Position numbers and translations under genes: made by a program. Shown piece by piece: positions 8,820-16,979 of a stretch of DNA of 64,000 bases (the first letter of the stretch is position 1; every line of letters begins with the position of its first letter). Location: the NCBI RefSeq assembly GCF_022179385.1, contig NZ_BPQS01000030.1, forward strand, positions 1-64,000. Reading direction: 5' to 3'. Source of the DNA: Methylobacterium longum (GTDB taxonomy: Bacteria > Pseudomonadota > Alphaproteobacteria > Rhizobiales > Beijerinckiaceae). The notes under the pieces were generated by a model. It had not been told where the DNA came from, did not search any database, and saw only the letters and a program-made list of their open reading frames with translations.

Positions 8820-9662
8820 CTATGCAAGTTCTCGGGCTGTGACAGCTTGGTTGGCGAAGACTCGGGGCGTCAAGCCGCCCAGGGCCGTATGGGGTCGATC
8901 TTCGTTATAGTGGCACCTCCAGTCCTCGATGCGCTCGCGGGCATCGGCCAGCGACAGGAACCACGAAGCGTTCAAGCACTCTGCCCGTAGGCGGCCGTTG
9001 AACGACTCGATGTAGGCGTTGTCGGTCGGCTTGCCCGGTCGTGAGAAGTCGATCTCGACCCCGTTCAGGTAGGCCCACTGGTCGAGCATGCGCCCGGCAA
9101 ACTCCGGCCCATTGTCGACCCGCAGGCTCTTGGGCCGCCCCCGCAGGCGGACCAAGGCGTCCAGGGCCTCGGTCACCTGGAAGGCGCGGAAGTTGGCTCT
9201 CGGTGTGAGCGAGAGCGCCTCTCGCGTATGGCAATCGACCACCGTCAGGATCCGGAACGGACGTCCGTCGAACAGGCGATCAGACATGAAGTCCATGGCC
9301 CAGACCTCGTTTGGACCGCCGATCGCCGGCCGCCCTTGCCGGTAGCGCCAGGCCCGTTTGCGTTTGGGCAGCTTGGGCCGGATCGACAGTCCCTCGTCGC
9401 GGTAGATCCGGTAGGTGCGCTTGTGGTTCACCTCCCAGCCCTCCCGCCGCAACAGGATGTGCAGCCGTCGGTAGCCGTAGCGCACCCGTGCGGCAGCGAG
9501 CTCCTTCAGCCGCATCCGCAGCGCCACCTGCGGGTCGGAGCGCGTCCTGTAACGCTGGGACGAGCGACTGAGCCCGGTGGCCTGGCAGGCCCGACGCTCG
9601 CTGATGTCGTAGGACACCTGCAGGTGGCCGGCGACCTCGCGGCGAGCGGCGGGCCTCACCAC
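8820..9662 (-). CDS. IS3 family transposase OrfB (DDE integrase domain)
   Basis: This 280-residue protein has the HTH_21 segment (RVRYGYRRLHILLRREGW) near residue 60 and a retrovirus-type integrase core. The catalytic triad is visible as Asp124 in WAMDFMSD, Asp183 in RVDNGPEF and Glu219 in YIESFNGRLR with the usual 35-residue DE spacing. The C-terminal HYNEDRPHTALGGLTPRVF is standard. It starts at a GTG that overlaps the orfA stop by a few bases, so OrfB is probably made by coupled initiation or by frameshifting from orfA. It appears intact. Confidence 0.93.
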   Translation of the reverse strand: MVRPAARREVAGHLQVSYDISERRACQATGLSRSSQRYRTRSDPQVALRMRLKELAAARVRYGYRRLHILLRREGWEVNHKRTYRIYRDEGLSIRPKLPKRKRAWRYRQGRPAIGGPNEVWAMDFMSDRLFDGRPFRILTVVDCHTREALSLTPRANFRAFQVTEALDALVRLRGRPKSLRVDNGPEFAGRMLDQWAYLNGVEIDFSRPGKPTDNAYIESFNGRLRAECLNASWFLSLADARERIEDWRCHYNEDRPHTALGGLTPRVFANQAVTARELA

Positions 9663-9922
9663 TTTCGCTTGAGCACATCCTGCAGCATGGAGCGGTCCAG
9701 CGTCAGGTCGGCGACCAGCCGCTTGAGTTTGCTGTTCTCGTCCTCCAGCTGCTTCAACCGTCGAATCTCCGGCACGCCCATGCCGACGAACTGCTTCTTC
9801 CAGCGGTAAAACGTCGGCTCAGACACGCCCATCTTCCGGCAGACCTCGTCCACCGTCGCGCCGTTCTCCGCCTGTCGCAGGGCGAAGGCGATCTGTTCGT
9901 TCGTGAAGCGTTTGCGGGGCAT
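9656..9922 (-). CDS. IS3 family transposase OrfA (helix-turn-helix subunit)
   Basis: This 88-residue protein begins MPRKRFTNEQIAFALRQAE and contains a transposase_8 helix-turn-helix (VDEVCRKMGVSEPTFYRWKK) followed by a leucine-zipper-like helix (IRRLKQLEDENSKLKRLVAD). It binds the terminal repeats and can be joined to OrfB. GAAGGAGGG stands 8 bases before the ATG at 9922, which decides the start over a GTG nine bases upstream. Confidence 0.92.
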   Translation of the reverse strand: MPRKRFTNEQIAFALRQAENGATVDEVCRKMGVSEPTFYRWKKQFVGMGVPEIRRLKQLEDENSKLKRLVADLTLDRSMLQDVLKRKW

Positions 9923-9999
9923 GGCATCCACCCTCCTTCAGGGTTCAGGATGCCCGAAAAACTTGCGCTCAGCGCGGACCAGTTTGCTGGGTCAGGGTC

Positions 10000-10194
10000 A
10001 ATGCTGGTATCAGTTTTGGCCAACGAAAAAGACGCGGCCGCCCACCGGGGCGCGTCTATACGGCTACGGTTCCAGTACGTTTCACGGCTGAACAGGGGCT
10101 GTCGCTTGGTGCCTGGTCGGAGGCTGAGAAGACTAGCCGTTCGGAAGATATTCGCCGTCTCGTCGAGAAAGCTTTGAAGACCAAGCGATCATAG
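10000..10194 (+). pseudogene. 5'-truncated ribbon-helix-helix-like regulator, cut by the IS3 element
   Basis: Immediately beyond the right end of the IS3 element the plus strand is open without a start codon and reads a basic KRRGRPP tract, a beta-strand-like VYTATVPVRFT, and a helix with SRSEDIRRLVEKALK before TAG at 10192. This is the pattern of MetJ/Arc/CopG-type proteins, in which a strand plus SRSEAIRRLV helix forms the DNA-binding dimer. The missing N-terminal codons are not found on the left side of the element in frame, so the gene is a remnant. Identification rests on pattern only. Confidence 0.6.
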
Positions 10195-10201
10195 GCTACG
10201 C

Positions 10202-10402
10202 ATGAGTGGTCCCAAGCCTGACGCCTATTTTCGCAAGCGCCTGCTGAGAGAAGTCCTCGACGGTGCTCGGGGCCTCGTGCTCGGGGCGTCGGGAAGGCAG
10301 TTGGACGCACTGGGTCGCAAGTGCGACGTGTACCGGACCGGCGTGCCTCCGGATGGCTTCGATAGGTTCGAGGATGGCCGCATCGAAGATGAGGACGCTT
10401 GA
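10202..10402 (+). CDS. Hypothetical protein, possibly interrupted by an in-frame stop
   Basis: A 66-residue frame starts 7 bases after the truncated regulator gene and begins MSGPKPDAYFRKRLLREVLD. After its TGA at 10400-10402 the same frame stays open for 19 more codons and ends in VFRDVLTEHLKA and TAG at 10460-10462. The continuation looks like a natural C-terminal helix, so the gene may originally have been about 86 residues and have gained a nonsense codon. No family was recognised. Confidence 0.35.
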   Translation: MSGPKPDAYFRKRLLREVLDGARGLVLGASGRQLDALGRKCDVYRTGVPPDGFDRFEDGRIEDEDA

Positions 10403-10473
10403 TCTCGCACTCACTCTACTCAGGTGTTCCGCGACGTTCTCACCGAGCACCTGAAGGCGTAGGGCTAATTGAA

Positions 10474-10764
10474 ATGATCCGTATCGCGCTGACCACACTG
10501 CTGCTGACTGCGGCAGCCCCCATATCCCTTGCTCGGGCTCAGCAGGACATCCCGATCCAGCGCGATCTCCAGCGCATGGATCGCCTCGACCAGCGCCTCG
10601 GCCGTGACGACACCGGCCAGCGGATCGATCCGAACGTGACGCCCGACAACCCAGATGGCGTCGTCGGCTTCGACGGACCTCCCTTCAACTACGGCGATCC
10701 TGGTGTGATCGGTGATGGACCTCTGCCGCCCGGGTCGCCGGCCGATGACGACGACTGGTACTGA
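10474..10764 (+). CDS. Small exported hypothetical protein
   Basis: This 96-residue protein has a clear Sec signal peptide (MIRIALTTLLLTAAAP followed by a SLARAQQ cleavage region) and a short, polar, proline- and aspartate-rich mature part (PDNPDGVVGFDGPPFNYGDP) ending in a run of Asp residues. It has no domain I recognise. The ATG at 10474 is chosen because it starts the signal peptide; the frame upstream is open but out of character. It should be periplasmic or secreted. Confidence 0.7.
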   Translation: MIRIALTTLLLTAAAPISLARAQQDIPIQRDLQRMDRLDQRLGRDDTGQRIDPNVTPDNPDGVVGFDGPPFNYGDPGVIGDGPLPPGSPADDDDWY

Positions 10765-10923
10765 TCGACGTTCACGAGCCTCCGTGGGGAGGCGGGCCCT
10801 TCGGACTGGCTCGCCGACCAGGGGTTATATCTGGCACCGCAAGGATCCTGACGGAGCGCGATGATACGAATTACGACCGCGACCGAAGGCTTTGCCCTCC
10901 AGAACAGAGAAGCTGGCACACCG

Positions 10924-11427
10924 ATGGCAAATGACGACACGCTCGCGAAGGCTCTGGCCAGCGTGAGGCATCAGCGCGCAACCCTTGAAGCTGAGTACGA
11001 GCGGGTCAGCGCCGAGTTGACGAAGCTCCGCCAAGCCGAGCGATCGCTCGCATCGATCGTTGAGGGCACGCCGCTGGAGGAGCCGGCCGACGACCAACCA
11101 AAGCGCCGCCGCGCTGCCGCGGGCGAGGATCAACCGCGTGCGAGCCGCGGACCGCGAGGACCGCGGGCCAACTCAGCCAAGGGGCGGCTGAAGGCGCTGC
11201 TTGAGGAGGCTGGCTCTGAGGGCCTGACGCACGCCCAGATCGCCGAGCACCTGACAGATGTGGCCGCCAACACCCTGAACACGTATCTCAGCGTGATGTC
11301 CAACAGCGGCGAGTTGGAGCGACACGGAGACAAGTACCGCGCTGGTGCTCCAGCGGCCGGCGCGTCGGACGAAGTCGCTGCCGAGGATGATCAGGACGAC
11401 CGCGAAAAGGCTGAGGCAGCCGAGTAG
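10924..11427 (+). CDS. Predicted DNA-binding protein with coiled coil and winged-helix segment
   Basis: This 167-residue protein has three parts: an N-terminal coiled coil (residues 5-45, with the heptad-like LAKALASVRHQRATLEAEYE), a basic disordered linker rich in Arg, Pro and Gly, and a winged-helix-like segment near residues 80-140 (AKGRLKALLEEAGSEGLTHA followed by QIAEHL and a second helix ending in GELERHGDKYRAG). The end is acidic. The start at 10924 (MANDD) is chosen because the coiled coil follows at once; an upstream in-frame ATG at 10861 is possible. A regulatory or chromatin role is inference. Confidence 0.7.
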   Translation: MANDDTLAKALASVRHQRATLEAEYERVSAELTKLRQAERSLASIVEGTPLEEPADDQPKRRRAAAGEDQPRASRGPRGPRANSAKGRLKALLEEAGSEGLTHAQIAEHLTDVAANTLNTYLSVMSNSGELERHGDKYRAGAPAAGASDEVAAEDDQDDREKAEAAE

Positions 11428-11441
11428 GACGGCTTAACCCT

Positions 11442-11720
11442 ATGAGCCTGCCGCCGATGGATGACGACCGCGACTTCGAGCACTCACCTCTGTCGGGCTC
11501 CTTCAGCCGCGGTGGCGAGACCGTCGATGTCGAGATCTACCGCGATGCCGGCACACAGGATCCCTGGCAGCTCGTCGTGGTCGACCTGTCGTCTGGTCGC
11601 CCCACAGCCTGGGCTCAAACCTTCGCGACGGACCAAGAGGCCTATGCGGCCTTCACCGCGATGGTGGAAGCGGACGGCATGGCGCCCTTCACGGGCGTCG
11701 CGCCGCCTCTGCGGCACTGA
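11442..11720 (+). CDS. Hypothetical protein
   Basis: This 92-residue frame is 14 bases downstream of the winged-helix gene on the same strand. It reads as a small alpha/beta protein: strands around ETVDVEIYRDAG and WQLVVVDLSSG, then a helix with ATDQEAYAAFTAMVEADG. It has no membrane segment or signal. I do not recognise the family; the compositional pattern is protein-like and it probably shares a transcript with its neighbours. Confidence 0.65.
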   Translation: MSLPPMDDDRDFEHSPLSGSFSRGGETVDVEIYRDAGTQDPWQLVVVDLSSGRPTAWAQTFATDQEAYAAFTAMVEADGMAPFTGVAPPLRH

Positions 11721-11786
11721 TCCCCATCTGCCGACTTATGGAAGATGCGCCGAAGGCGGGAAGATCACGAAGAGTGTGGGGCTTCG

Positions 11787-12044
11787 ATGTCGCCTAAGCT
11801 GACGAAGACGATTATCGGCGCGGTCATCGCCATCGCGCTCGCGGCAGCCGTCTCCTACGGCCTCGTCAGCCAGCAAACGGCTGACCAGATCCAAAGCAAG
11901 GCGAACCAGACCCTGCAGAACGATCAAGGATCGCTCGGCCCGGGGCAGAGCCAGCCTCCGGTTGCTCCGTCGAACTCGATCCCGCAGGCGCCTGGCCAGC
12001 CGGGGACATCGCCGCAACCGCCTGCCCCTGCTCCCAAGCAGTAG
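11787..12044 (+). CDS. Small membrane-anchored proline-rich hypothetical protein
   Basis: This 85-residue protein has one N-terminal transmembrane or signal-anchor helix (TIIGAVIAIALAAAVSYGLV, residues 7-26), a short polar helix and then a Pro/Gln/Ser-rich tail (GQSQPPVAPSNSIPQAPGQP). The ATG at 11787 is preferred to an upstream start at 11745 because it places the charged Lys residues just before the helix. The tail would face the periplasm. No family is recognised. Confidence 0.6.
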   Translation: MSPKLTKTIIGAVIAIALAAAVSYGLVSQQTADQIQSKANQTLQNDQGSLGPGQSQPPVAPSNSIPQAPGQPGTSPQPPAPAPKQ

Positions 12045-12117
12045 CGCTCTAGATCGGCCGCATGCCCACCCTCGGCCTCAAGCTGCCGTTGCGGGCCTGC
12101 ATCCCTGAAGGGACCGT

Positions 12118-12453
12118 GTGCGTGGAGGAGCAAACGGTCGTCGCACCGGCTACGTCTACTGGTCAGATGACGCTCAGCGCCGATCCAGCACCAAGCGGTT
12201 CTCCAAGGCCGAGGCTATCGAGCAGGTGCGTGTGATCGTGCGGGCGTGGGCGGATGCTCTCGGCTCCGGCGGGATGTTAGACGCCAGACCGGCACCAGAG
12301 CCCGGCGCGACCGCTGCGGAGCCATCGCCACTGGAGTTTCGCGGGGGCAGATCTTCCAGTTCGTCGAAGGGGCGTCGGTTGCCCCCACAAGGTCGTGACG
12401 GCTATGCCGGCGCAGGGGCCTGTAGCTCAATGGTTAGAGCCGACCGCTCATAA
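12118..12453 (+). CDS. Hypothetical protein running into the tRNA gene (doubtful)
   Basis: An open frame starting at GTG gives a plausible globular first half (RTGYVYWSDDAQRRSS, then a helix with SKAEAIEQVRVIVRAWADAL) but its last 13 codons lie inside the tRNA gene. The first half could be a real short protein whose end has been lost, or decayed coding DNA next to the tRNA. There is no clear ribosome binding site. Confidence 0.25.
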   Translation: MRGGANGRRTGYVYWSDDAQRRSSTKRFSKAEAIEQVRVIVRAWADALGSGGMLDARPAPEPGATAAEPSPLEFRGGRSSSSSKGRRLPPQGRDGYAGAGACSSMVRADRS

Positions 12454-12491
12454 CGGTCTGGTTGCAGGTTCGAGTCCTGCCGGGCCCACCA
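12416..12491 (+). tRNA. tRNA with CAT anticodon, probably tRNA-Ile2 (lysidine type)
   Basis: The sequence folds as a full cloverleaf: acceptor GGGCCTG pairs with CGGGCCC, the D-stem region is GCTCAATGGTTAGAGC, the anticodon arm is GACCG-CTCATAA-CGGTC, and the T-arm is GCAGG-TTCGAGT-CCTGC. The anticodon is CAT and the CCA end is encoded. The arm sequences resemble bacterial tRNA-Ile2, whose C34 is changed to lysidine by TilS to read AUA, more than elongator tRNA-Met. The antisense strand gives the spurious GLEPATRPL-type peptides often misannotated opposite tRNAs. Confidence 0.9.
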
Positions 12492-12585
12492 TAGTGCCAT
12501 CTCCCCCCTCATCGAAGAAGCGTTGAACGGAAATTGGCCGCCAGCCGTTCGGAGTAGCTTCGAGGGGCAGCGCAGGTCGATCGCC

Positions 12586-12861
12586 GTGACCAAGACCGTG
12601 TCGCATTCGATGAGCGTGAGCGACCTGCTTCAGGCCAAGGCCATCACCCGTGCCAACCTCGATGCCGCGATCGAAGCCTTCCTCGCCAACCCGAAGATCG
12701 GGCCGTTCGAACTGGCTGCCGGCTATATTGTCGACCTCACCGCCGCGGTTAAGGCCGATCGACACGCTACCGCGATCCTCACAGAACCGACCGCCAAGGG
12801 CGGGAGCCGACGAGCCGCGGTCAAGTCCGCCCTTCTCCGAGCTCGGCCACTGGACAGCTAG
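12586..12861 (+). CDS. Hypothetical protein with a paralogue at 41.5 kb
   Basis: This 91-residue protein begins at a GTG (an upstream TTG is possible). Its core reads NLDAAIEAFLANPKIGPFEL, then a VDLTAAVKADRHATAIL helix and a basic end with GGSRRAAVKSALLRARP. The same order of motifs (AxxFLADP-x-x-x-PF, VDL/DVADAVxKxxAT, SRxxxVxxAxxxAR) occurs in the minus-strand gene near 41.5 kb, so the two belong to one family. No function is known to me. Confidence 0.6.
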   Translation: MTKTVSHSMSVSDLLQAKAITRANLDAAIEAFLANPKIGPFELAAGYIVDLTAAVKADRHATAILTEPTAKGGSRRAAVKSALLRARPLDS

Positions 12862-12917
12862 GCCAACTTCAATCGCCTTTCCCGCCTCGTGGCAGAGGCC
12901 TCGAGCAGGAGACCAAT

Positions 12918-13145
12918 ATGGGCATCGCATGCGAGGTCTGGTTGAACGAGACCGAGAAGCCGGTCGGCAAGTTCGAGTTCGATACCGTGCCGCGCTCCGG
13001 TGAGACGATTGCACTACCGGCCGCTGAGGAGGGTGCCTACACCCACTATCGGGTCGAGCACGTCACCCATCGCGCGCATGGTCCCTCCGAACACTGCGCG
13101 ACCTTCCTATTCGTCGCAGCGATCACCGAGCTGACGAAGAAGTAG
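12918..13145 (+). CDS. Hypothetical protein
   Basis: This 75-residue protein follows GCAGGAGACCAAT, a good ribosome binding site. It looks like a small beta-rich domain: VWLNETEKPVGKFEF, a PRSGETIALP turn, and THYRVEHVTHRAHG, ending in a hydrophobic strand. This resembles the layout of short DUF-type cytosolic proteins in these bacteria but I cannot name it. It lies 56 bases after the preceding gene and may share its transcript. Confidence 0.65.
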   Translation: MGIACEVWLNETEKPVGKFEFDTVPRSGETIALPAAEEGAYTHYRVEHVTHRAHGPSEHCATFLFVAAITELTKK

Positions 13146-13197
13146 ACCGCGTAGCTGCAGCGTGGGCTGTTTGAAGGCCCCTACGTTCAGCCGCTTA

Positions 13198-13455
13198 TTA
13201 CGCGGCCCTCGGCGCAGCAACCAGGTCGACAGCCTCTCGCGCCCATTCGAAGGGCTTGATGTGCCCGTGGTAGACAGCGATCTCGAGCTGCAAGATCCTC
13301 ACGCACTCATCCGCCAGCTCTAAGAGGATGTCGTATCCGTCCCCGTCTACTGCTGATCGGAGCGAGACTAGGGGATCACCCTCTTCATACGTGACGAGCA
13401 CCTCCTGCTCGGCGTAGGGGTCGAGGGGATTGATACAATAATGAGCCGGCATCAA
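13198..13455 (-). CDS. Hypothetical protein
   Basis: This 85-residue acidic protein starts MMPAHYCINPLDPYAEQEVL and continues with VTYEEGDPLVSLRSAVDGDG and a helix with LLELADECVRILQ. No domain was recognised. The start could equally be the second Met. It is convergent with the preceding plus-strand gene, with 52 bases between the two stops. Confidence 0.55.
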   Translation of the reverse strand: MMPAHYCINPLDPYAEQEVLVTYEEGDPLVSLRSAVDGDGYDILLELADECVRILQLEIAVYHGHIKPFEWAREAVDLVAAPRAA

Positions 13456-13686
13456 ACAGCCTCTACTCAGTTAAGGCGCGAGGTGATGGCCCTAAATGGA
13501 CTTCATTACAGCCCGATGAAGATTGCTGATCGGAGCCGCACACCGCGCAGGCCGATGCCCAGGGGGACGAAGCTCAGGCCAGGCTCCGGCTGACGGGTGG
13601 CTACGATGACGCGCAAGAATTGAGTGGGATCGTCGGGCGCAGCCGAGCGAAGCACTTCAACGTTCCGCGCGACGTAGCGTCTCTGT

Positions 13687-14466
13687 CTAGCGACGTGCGC
13701 ATATCGCTCGCGCTTTCAGAGCGGTCGGCGCTGCACCCACTGCAAAGCAGTAGATGCTGCTCTCGTCCATGGCCGGTCTCTCACCGCCACTGCAGGTGCC
13801 GTTGACGGCGAACTCTTCAGGCCTGCAACTCGCCACACATCGACCGCCGGCGGCACATTCCTCCACCTGGACGCGCAGCGCGGCCGAAGCGGCCGCTGCC
13901 TTGCCCTCAGGGCCAGCAGGTCCCGCAGGTCCACGTTCTCCCTTGTCGCCTTTCTCGCCCTTCGAGCCCGCCTGTCCGGTAGGCCCGGGCGGGCCTGCGG
14001 AACCGGCCGGCCCAGGATCACCCTTCGCGCCTCGCTCACCTTGCGGACCTTCCGGTCCCTGCGGACCGGCGACGCCCTGTGGGCCCCGCGGTCCAACCTC
14101 TCCCTTTGGAGTGTTGGCCGCCAACATCATCGGCGCGGGCTTCGAGGGCACCGCCGTGACCTGCACAACGTGCGGCCGCGAGCAGTAACCCACCACTGCC
14201 TGCCTGCTGAAGGACTCGGCCTTGATGGTCACGACGCAGCTTTCTGGATGATAAGGCAACTGGAACGAGAAGCGCCCCTCCTGATCAGAGCGGGCATCGT
14301 ACTTCTCATCCAACGTCACGTTTGTCGATCGCGGCGGCGTCAATCTTCCAAACACTTTGAGATCACCGTTGGCGATCATGGCCATATCGATATCGATATG
14401 GCCCGCGGCATACGATCCTGATGTCAGCGCGCAGAGAGCCGCTGCCATGATGACGCGTCGGACCAT
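13687..14466 (-). CDS. Exported collagen-like triple-helix repeat protein
   Basis: This 259-residue protein has a signal peptide (residues 1-20), a beta-rich N-terminal domain (residues 22-115) with two Cys, and 23 uninterrupted Gly-X-Y triplets at residues 122-190 (GEVGPRGPQGVAGPQG onward, many with Pro at X). A Cys-rich C-terminal domain follows (six Cys between about residues 205 and 256). Gly-X-Y runs of this length form collagen-type trimers in bacterial surface proteins. It probably lies in the periplasm or at the cell surface; its partner or ligand is unknown. The gene stands alone. Confidence 0.85.
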   Translation of the reverse strand: MVRRVIMAAALCALTSGSYAAGHIDIDMAMIANGDLKVFGRLTPPRSTNVTLDEKYDARSDQEGRFSFQLPYHPESCVVTIKAESFSRQAVVGYCSRPHVVQVTAVPSKPAPMMLAANTPKGEVGPRGPQGVAGPQGPEGPQGERGAKGDPGPAGSAGPPGPTGQAGSKGEKGDKGERGPAGPAGPEGKAAAASAALRVQVEECAAGGRCVASCRPEEFAVNGTCSGGERPAMDESSIYCFAVGAAPTALKARAICARR

Positions 14467-14531
14467 TGCACCACCTCCATGAGTTCGGACAACTCTGATA
14501 ATAGACTGAAAAACAGGAGCTTATCCTACAT

Positions 14532-14840
14532 TCAAGGTGATTTCGCGCAGTTGTAATTTGGGTAGGCGGTCGACGGGATGGCGTTATCCTCGGCTACGGC
14601 ATCGTTGTGATCTCGAGATCCGATCTGCATGGCGGCTGGAAACTCAGCCCGTAGTGTTAACAGGGCTGAGCGGATCGCCCTCTTCACCGGAAGAGGCGCG
14701 TCTCGCGCTTCGGCCACGGCACGAAGCTCCTGAAGCTCGTGTAGGAGCTCCTTCCGTTGCGGATCGCCCGGTAATCCATGATCGGTTGTCAGGAGGGTCA
14801 ACAACGCACGGCCGAGAGGGTCCGTGAGCAGTGTCCACAT
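14532..14840 (-). CDS. Hypothetical protein
   Basis: This 102-residue protein has a helical first part (MWTLLTDPLGRALLTLLTTD and RKELLHELQELRAVAEARDA), then LPVKRAIRSALLTLRAEFPA, and a polar tail that may be unstructured. There is no signal or membrane helix. No family is recognised. It is on the same strand as the collagen-like gene and 65 bases upstream of it. Confidence 0.5.
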   Translation of the reverse strand: MWTLLTDPLGRALLTLLTTDHGLPGDPQRKELLHELQELRAVAEARDAPLPVKRAIRSALLTLRAEFPAAMQIGSRDHNDAVAEDNAIPSTAYPNYNCAKSP

Positions 14841-15383
14841 GTTGGCACCTCGCTCAGTATATCAGTCTACATCAGCGCGTGAACAGCTGAGAATCTACGT
14901 ACAGAAGCCCTATTGATCAACATAGAGCGTAGCGACTACTGATTATGAACCGACTTGTGCCCTCCACGAATCGGCGGGGCGGGAGAGGGAGCTTTGCTCG
15001 CTTGCCTCGCCGCTCGGCTTCGTCAACGTCAGGCTCGCGGACCGAAGCTGCCTCCAAGCGGCTGTTGGTAGCCTGAGCGTTCGAAGACGCTTCCTTGGAA
15101 CGCACGCGCTGCGTCGAGCCGCCTTGGTACACCTCGGAGCACTACGGAGCGCTACGCGTGAGCCTCACCGGCGTTGCCAAGCTGCTGTCGGGTAATTGTC
15201 CGCTTTTCTGTCGAACCTCCTCCAAAACGGTCCAGCGGCTTTCGGCCAGACTACACCATGCGGAATCACCGGTGAGCGCGAATGCGGTCGTTCGGTTTAG
15301 CGCCCATTCCGGCCATTCAGCTGTCCCTACGCGCATCCCAGAAGCAGACGTGTGCGCTCAGTCATTTGGCAAGGGACGTACCT
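14841..15383. other. Gene-free region with a degenerate dispersed repeat
   Basis: No gene is called in these 540 bases. The part at 15197-15345 carries pieces of a repeat also seen near 38.2, 44.9 and 49.25 kb: TGTCCGCTTTTCTG at 15197-15210, CAGCGGCTTTCGGCCAG near 15234, and a block with CGTTCGGTTTAGCGCCCA and CATTCAGCTG near 15292-15325. Confidence 0.5.
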
Positions 15384-16730
15384 TCACTTGCGAACGATAG
15401 CACGCCGGATCGTCGAGCGGACTGCGTCGACGGCCAGAGTGGCAGCGCCCAATATCCGCGCCTCGGTTGGCTTGGTGAGAGCATGGCGCGCTATGCTGCC
15501 CGCAAGGTCGTCTACCTCGCTAGCTATGGCCTCTAGCCGCCCGCGGTCCGTCTCACGGCTGGCCTCAGAACGAAGTTCTAGCAGACGCGTGGTCGCCACC
15601 TCGATCCGCTCCCGACGGATCCGACCCAGGCGCTGCCGCAGCCAAGCTGTCGCTGAGCCCAGGCCGCCACCCAGGATGGCCACGAGGTAGATCCAGCTCT
15701 CATAACGCTCGATGAACGTCTCCTGCTCGCGCTCGTAGTAGTCGATGGCGCCCGGGTGGATGGGCAACCGGGCGCTGGTGGCGTCCGCCGTGTCCTCGTA
15801 ATCTGGACGGCTGACGTCTTCCGCCGCCGGCACCGTCTCGGCGAGGGCCGTGCGCATCTCGAACAGGTGCTGCGTCACCTCCGCGACGAGGCTGCGCGAC
15901 AGGTTGGCTCGCGCCATCAAGCGGTAAGACGAGCCAACGGTCGCCACGTCCTCCGCCGGAAGGCGCGGGCTGCCACCGAACAGAGCGGCCTGAACCGTGA
16001 CCGGCTGCAGGCGTGGCGAGCGCGCCAGCACCGCGGCGGTGTCGGGTACACCAAACAGCGTAGCCTCGCCATCGGCGCTTGCCGCCTGAACGAGGCCGAC
16101 CACCCGCCGCGCCGCCGAGGATGTGGGCGTCGTCACCAGGACCATCGCGTCGATGTGGCCGCCCGCGAGCGCGGCGGACACATCAATCTCCTCCACCGGA
16201 ACAAGGGCGACAGCCTTTGGCGGCACGGCGCCGGCTGGAGCGTCGGTCAGAAGCTCCATTCCGAAATGGGCAACCAGGGTGCCGGCCAGCGTCCTGTCGG
16301 CGGTCCTGTTCGACAACACCCCGAGTTGCTTGCCTGCCAAATCCGGAAAGTCCTTGATGCCGGATTGCGCGGGGGCGACCACGAACGCCGCCAGCTTCCG
16401 CAAGACGGCCAGGGTTAGGCCATTGCCCGGCATGAAGACGTCTGGACGAACTATAGCGAGGTCGACCTTGCCGGCCTTGAGCGCTTCTGCGCTCTCACGC
16501 ACCCCGTCGAGGGCCGAGACCTTCAGCCGGATGCCGAGCTTCCTGCGCGCGAGTTCGTCGGCGTAGGCCCGCAGCAGGGCCGGTTCAGGGCCTCCCTTGG
16601 GAGCGACAGCGATCGTCAGCGTCGTGGGTCGAGTCAGGTGGAGCGCCGCGGCGGTCCCGAGAACGATCAGCAGCGCCAGGCCGAGAAGAAGCCACGCTTC
16701 CCGGCCAGCCGGGATCGCCAACTTACGCAC
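15384..16730 (-). CDS. Membrane-anchored TAXI-type solute receptor
   Basis: This 448-residue protein begins with a signal-anchor helix (residues 12-30), followed by a TAXI-like periplasmic binding domain to about residue 325: TIAVAPKGGPEPALLRAYAD, LKAGKVDLAIVRPDV, an LAGKQLGVLSNRT segment and LAGGHIDAMVLV. A second membrane helix (near residues 340-360, YLVAILGGGLGSATAW) leads to a charged cytoplasmic tail of about 85 residues with coiled-coil character. TAXI proteins normally serve TRAP transporters, but no permease is adjacent. The two-helix architecture suggests a receptor that passes a ligand signal to the inside; that is inference. Confidence 0.75.
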   Translation of the reverse strand: MRKLAIPAGREAWLLLGLALLIVLGTAAALHLTRPTTLTIAVAPKGGPEPALLRAYADELARRKLGIRLKVSALDGVRESAEALKAGKVDLAIVRPDVFMPGNGLTLAVLRKLAAFVVAPAQSGIKDFPDLAGKQLGVLSNRTADRTLAGTLVAHFGMELLTDAPAGAVPPKAVALVPVEEIDVSAALAGGHIDAMVLVTTPTSSAARRVVGLVQAASADGEATLFGVPDTAAVLARSPRLQPVTVQAALFGGSPRLPAEDVATVGSSYRLMARANLSRSLVAEVTQHLFEMRTALAETVPAAEDVSRPDYEDTADATSARLPIHPGAIDYYEREQETFIERYESWIYLVAILGGGLGSATAWLRQRLGRIRRERIEVATTRLLELRSEASRETDRGRLEAIASEVDDLAGSIARHALTKPTEARILGAATLAVDAVRSTIRRAIVRK

Positions 16731-16979
16731 GCGCTCTCCTCACCTGCCGCGGCCCTGCTGAACCGTGGTGCCCAGGTGGGCGATGTGACGCCTGTTTTCG
16801 AGTAGCCGGGGCTGAAGGATGGATGACGACAACACAGCGTTGAAGCGCTCAGCGGTGTCCAGGACCGTCGCAGCCGAGGAGACCGGCGCGCTGGAAGACG
16901 ATACGATCCCTCAGTCTTGAGCGATGTGCCGGACGAGTTCGCGAAGAGCTCGCAGCACAGCCTGCAGCGAGGTAGTACG

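Larger units (their letters stand above)
8797..10000 (-). mobile_element. IS3 family insertion sequence
   Basis: The element contains a complete orfA and orfB. Its ends share inverted motifs: TGACCCTG starts at 8797, with TGGTCC shortly inside, and the complements CAGGGTCA (ending at 10000) and GGACCA occur at the other side. ATGCTGG occurs directly outside both ends (8787-8793 and 10001-10007), as if part of an imperfect target repeat. The insertion truncates a small ribbon-helix-helix-like gene whose remnant follows on the plus strand. Confidence 0.75.

Noticed and set aside
10196..10498. Minus-strand 100-codon frame opposite the small gene after the IS3 element
   Set aside because: No ribosome binding site or recognised motif, and it conflicts with the signal-peptide gene that starts at 10474.
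12402..13014. Minus-strand frames opposite the tRNA containing the GLEPATRPL and RQDSNLQPD peptides
   Set aside because: These peptides are well-known artefacts of translating the antisense strand of tRNA genes; the frames have no independent support.
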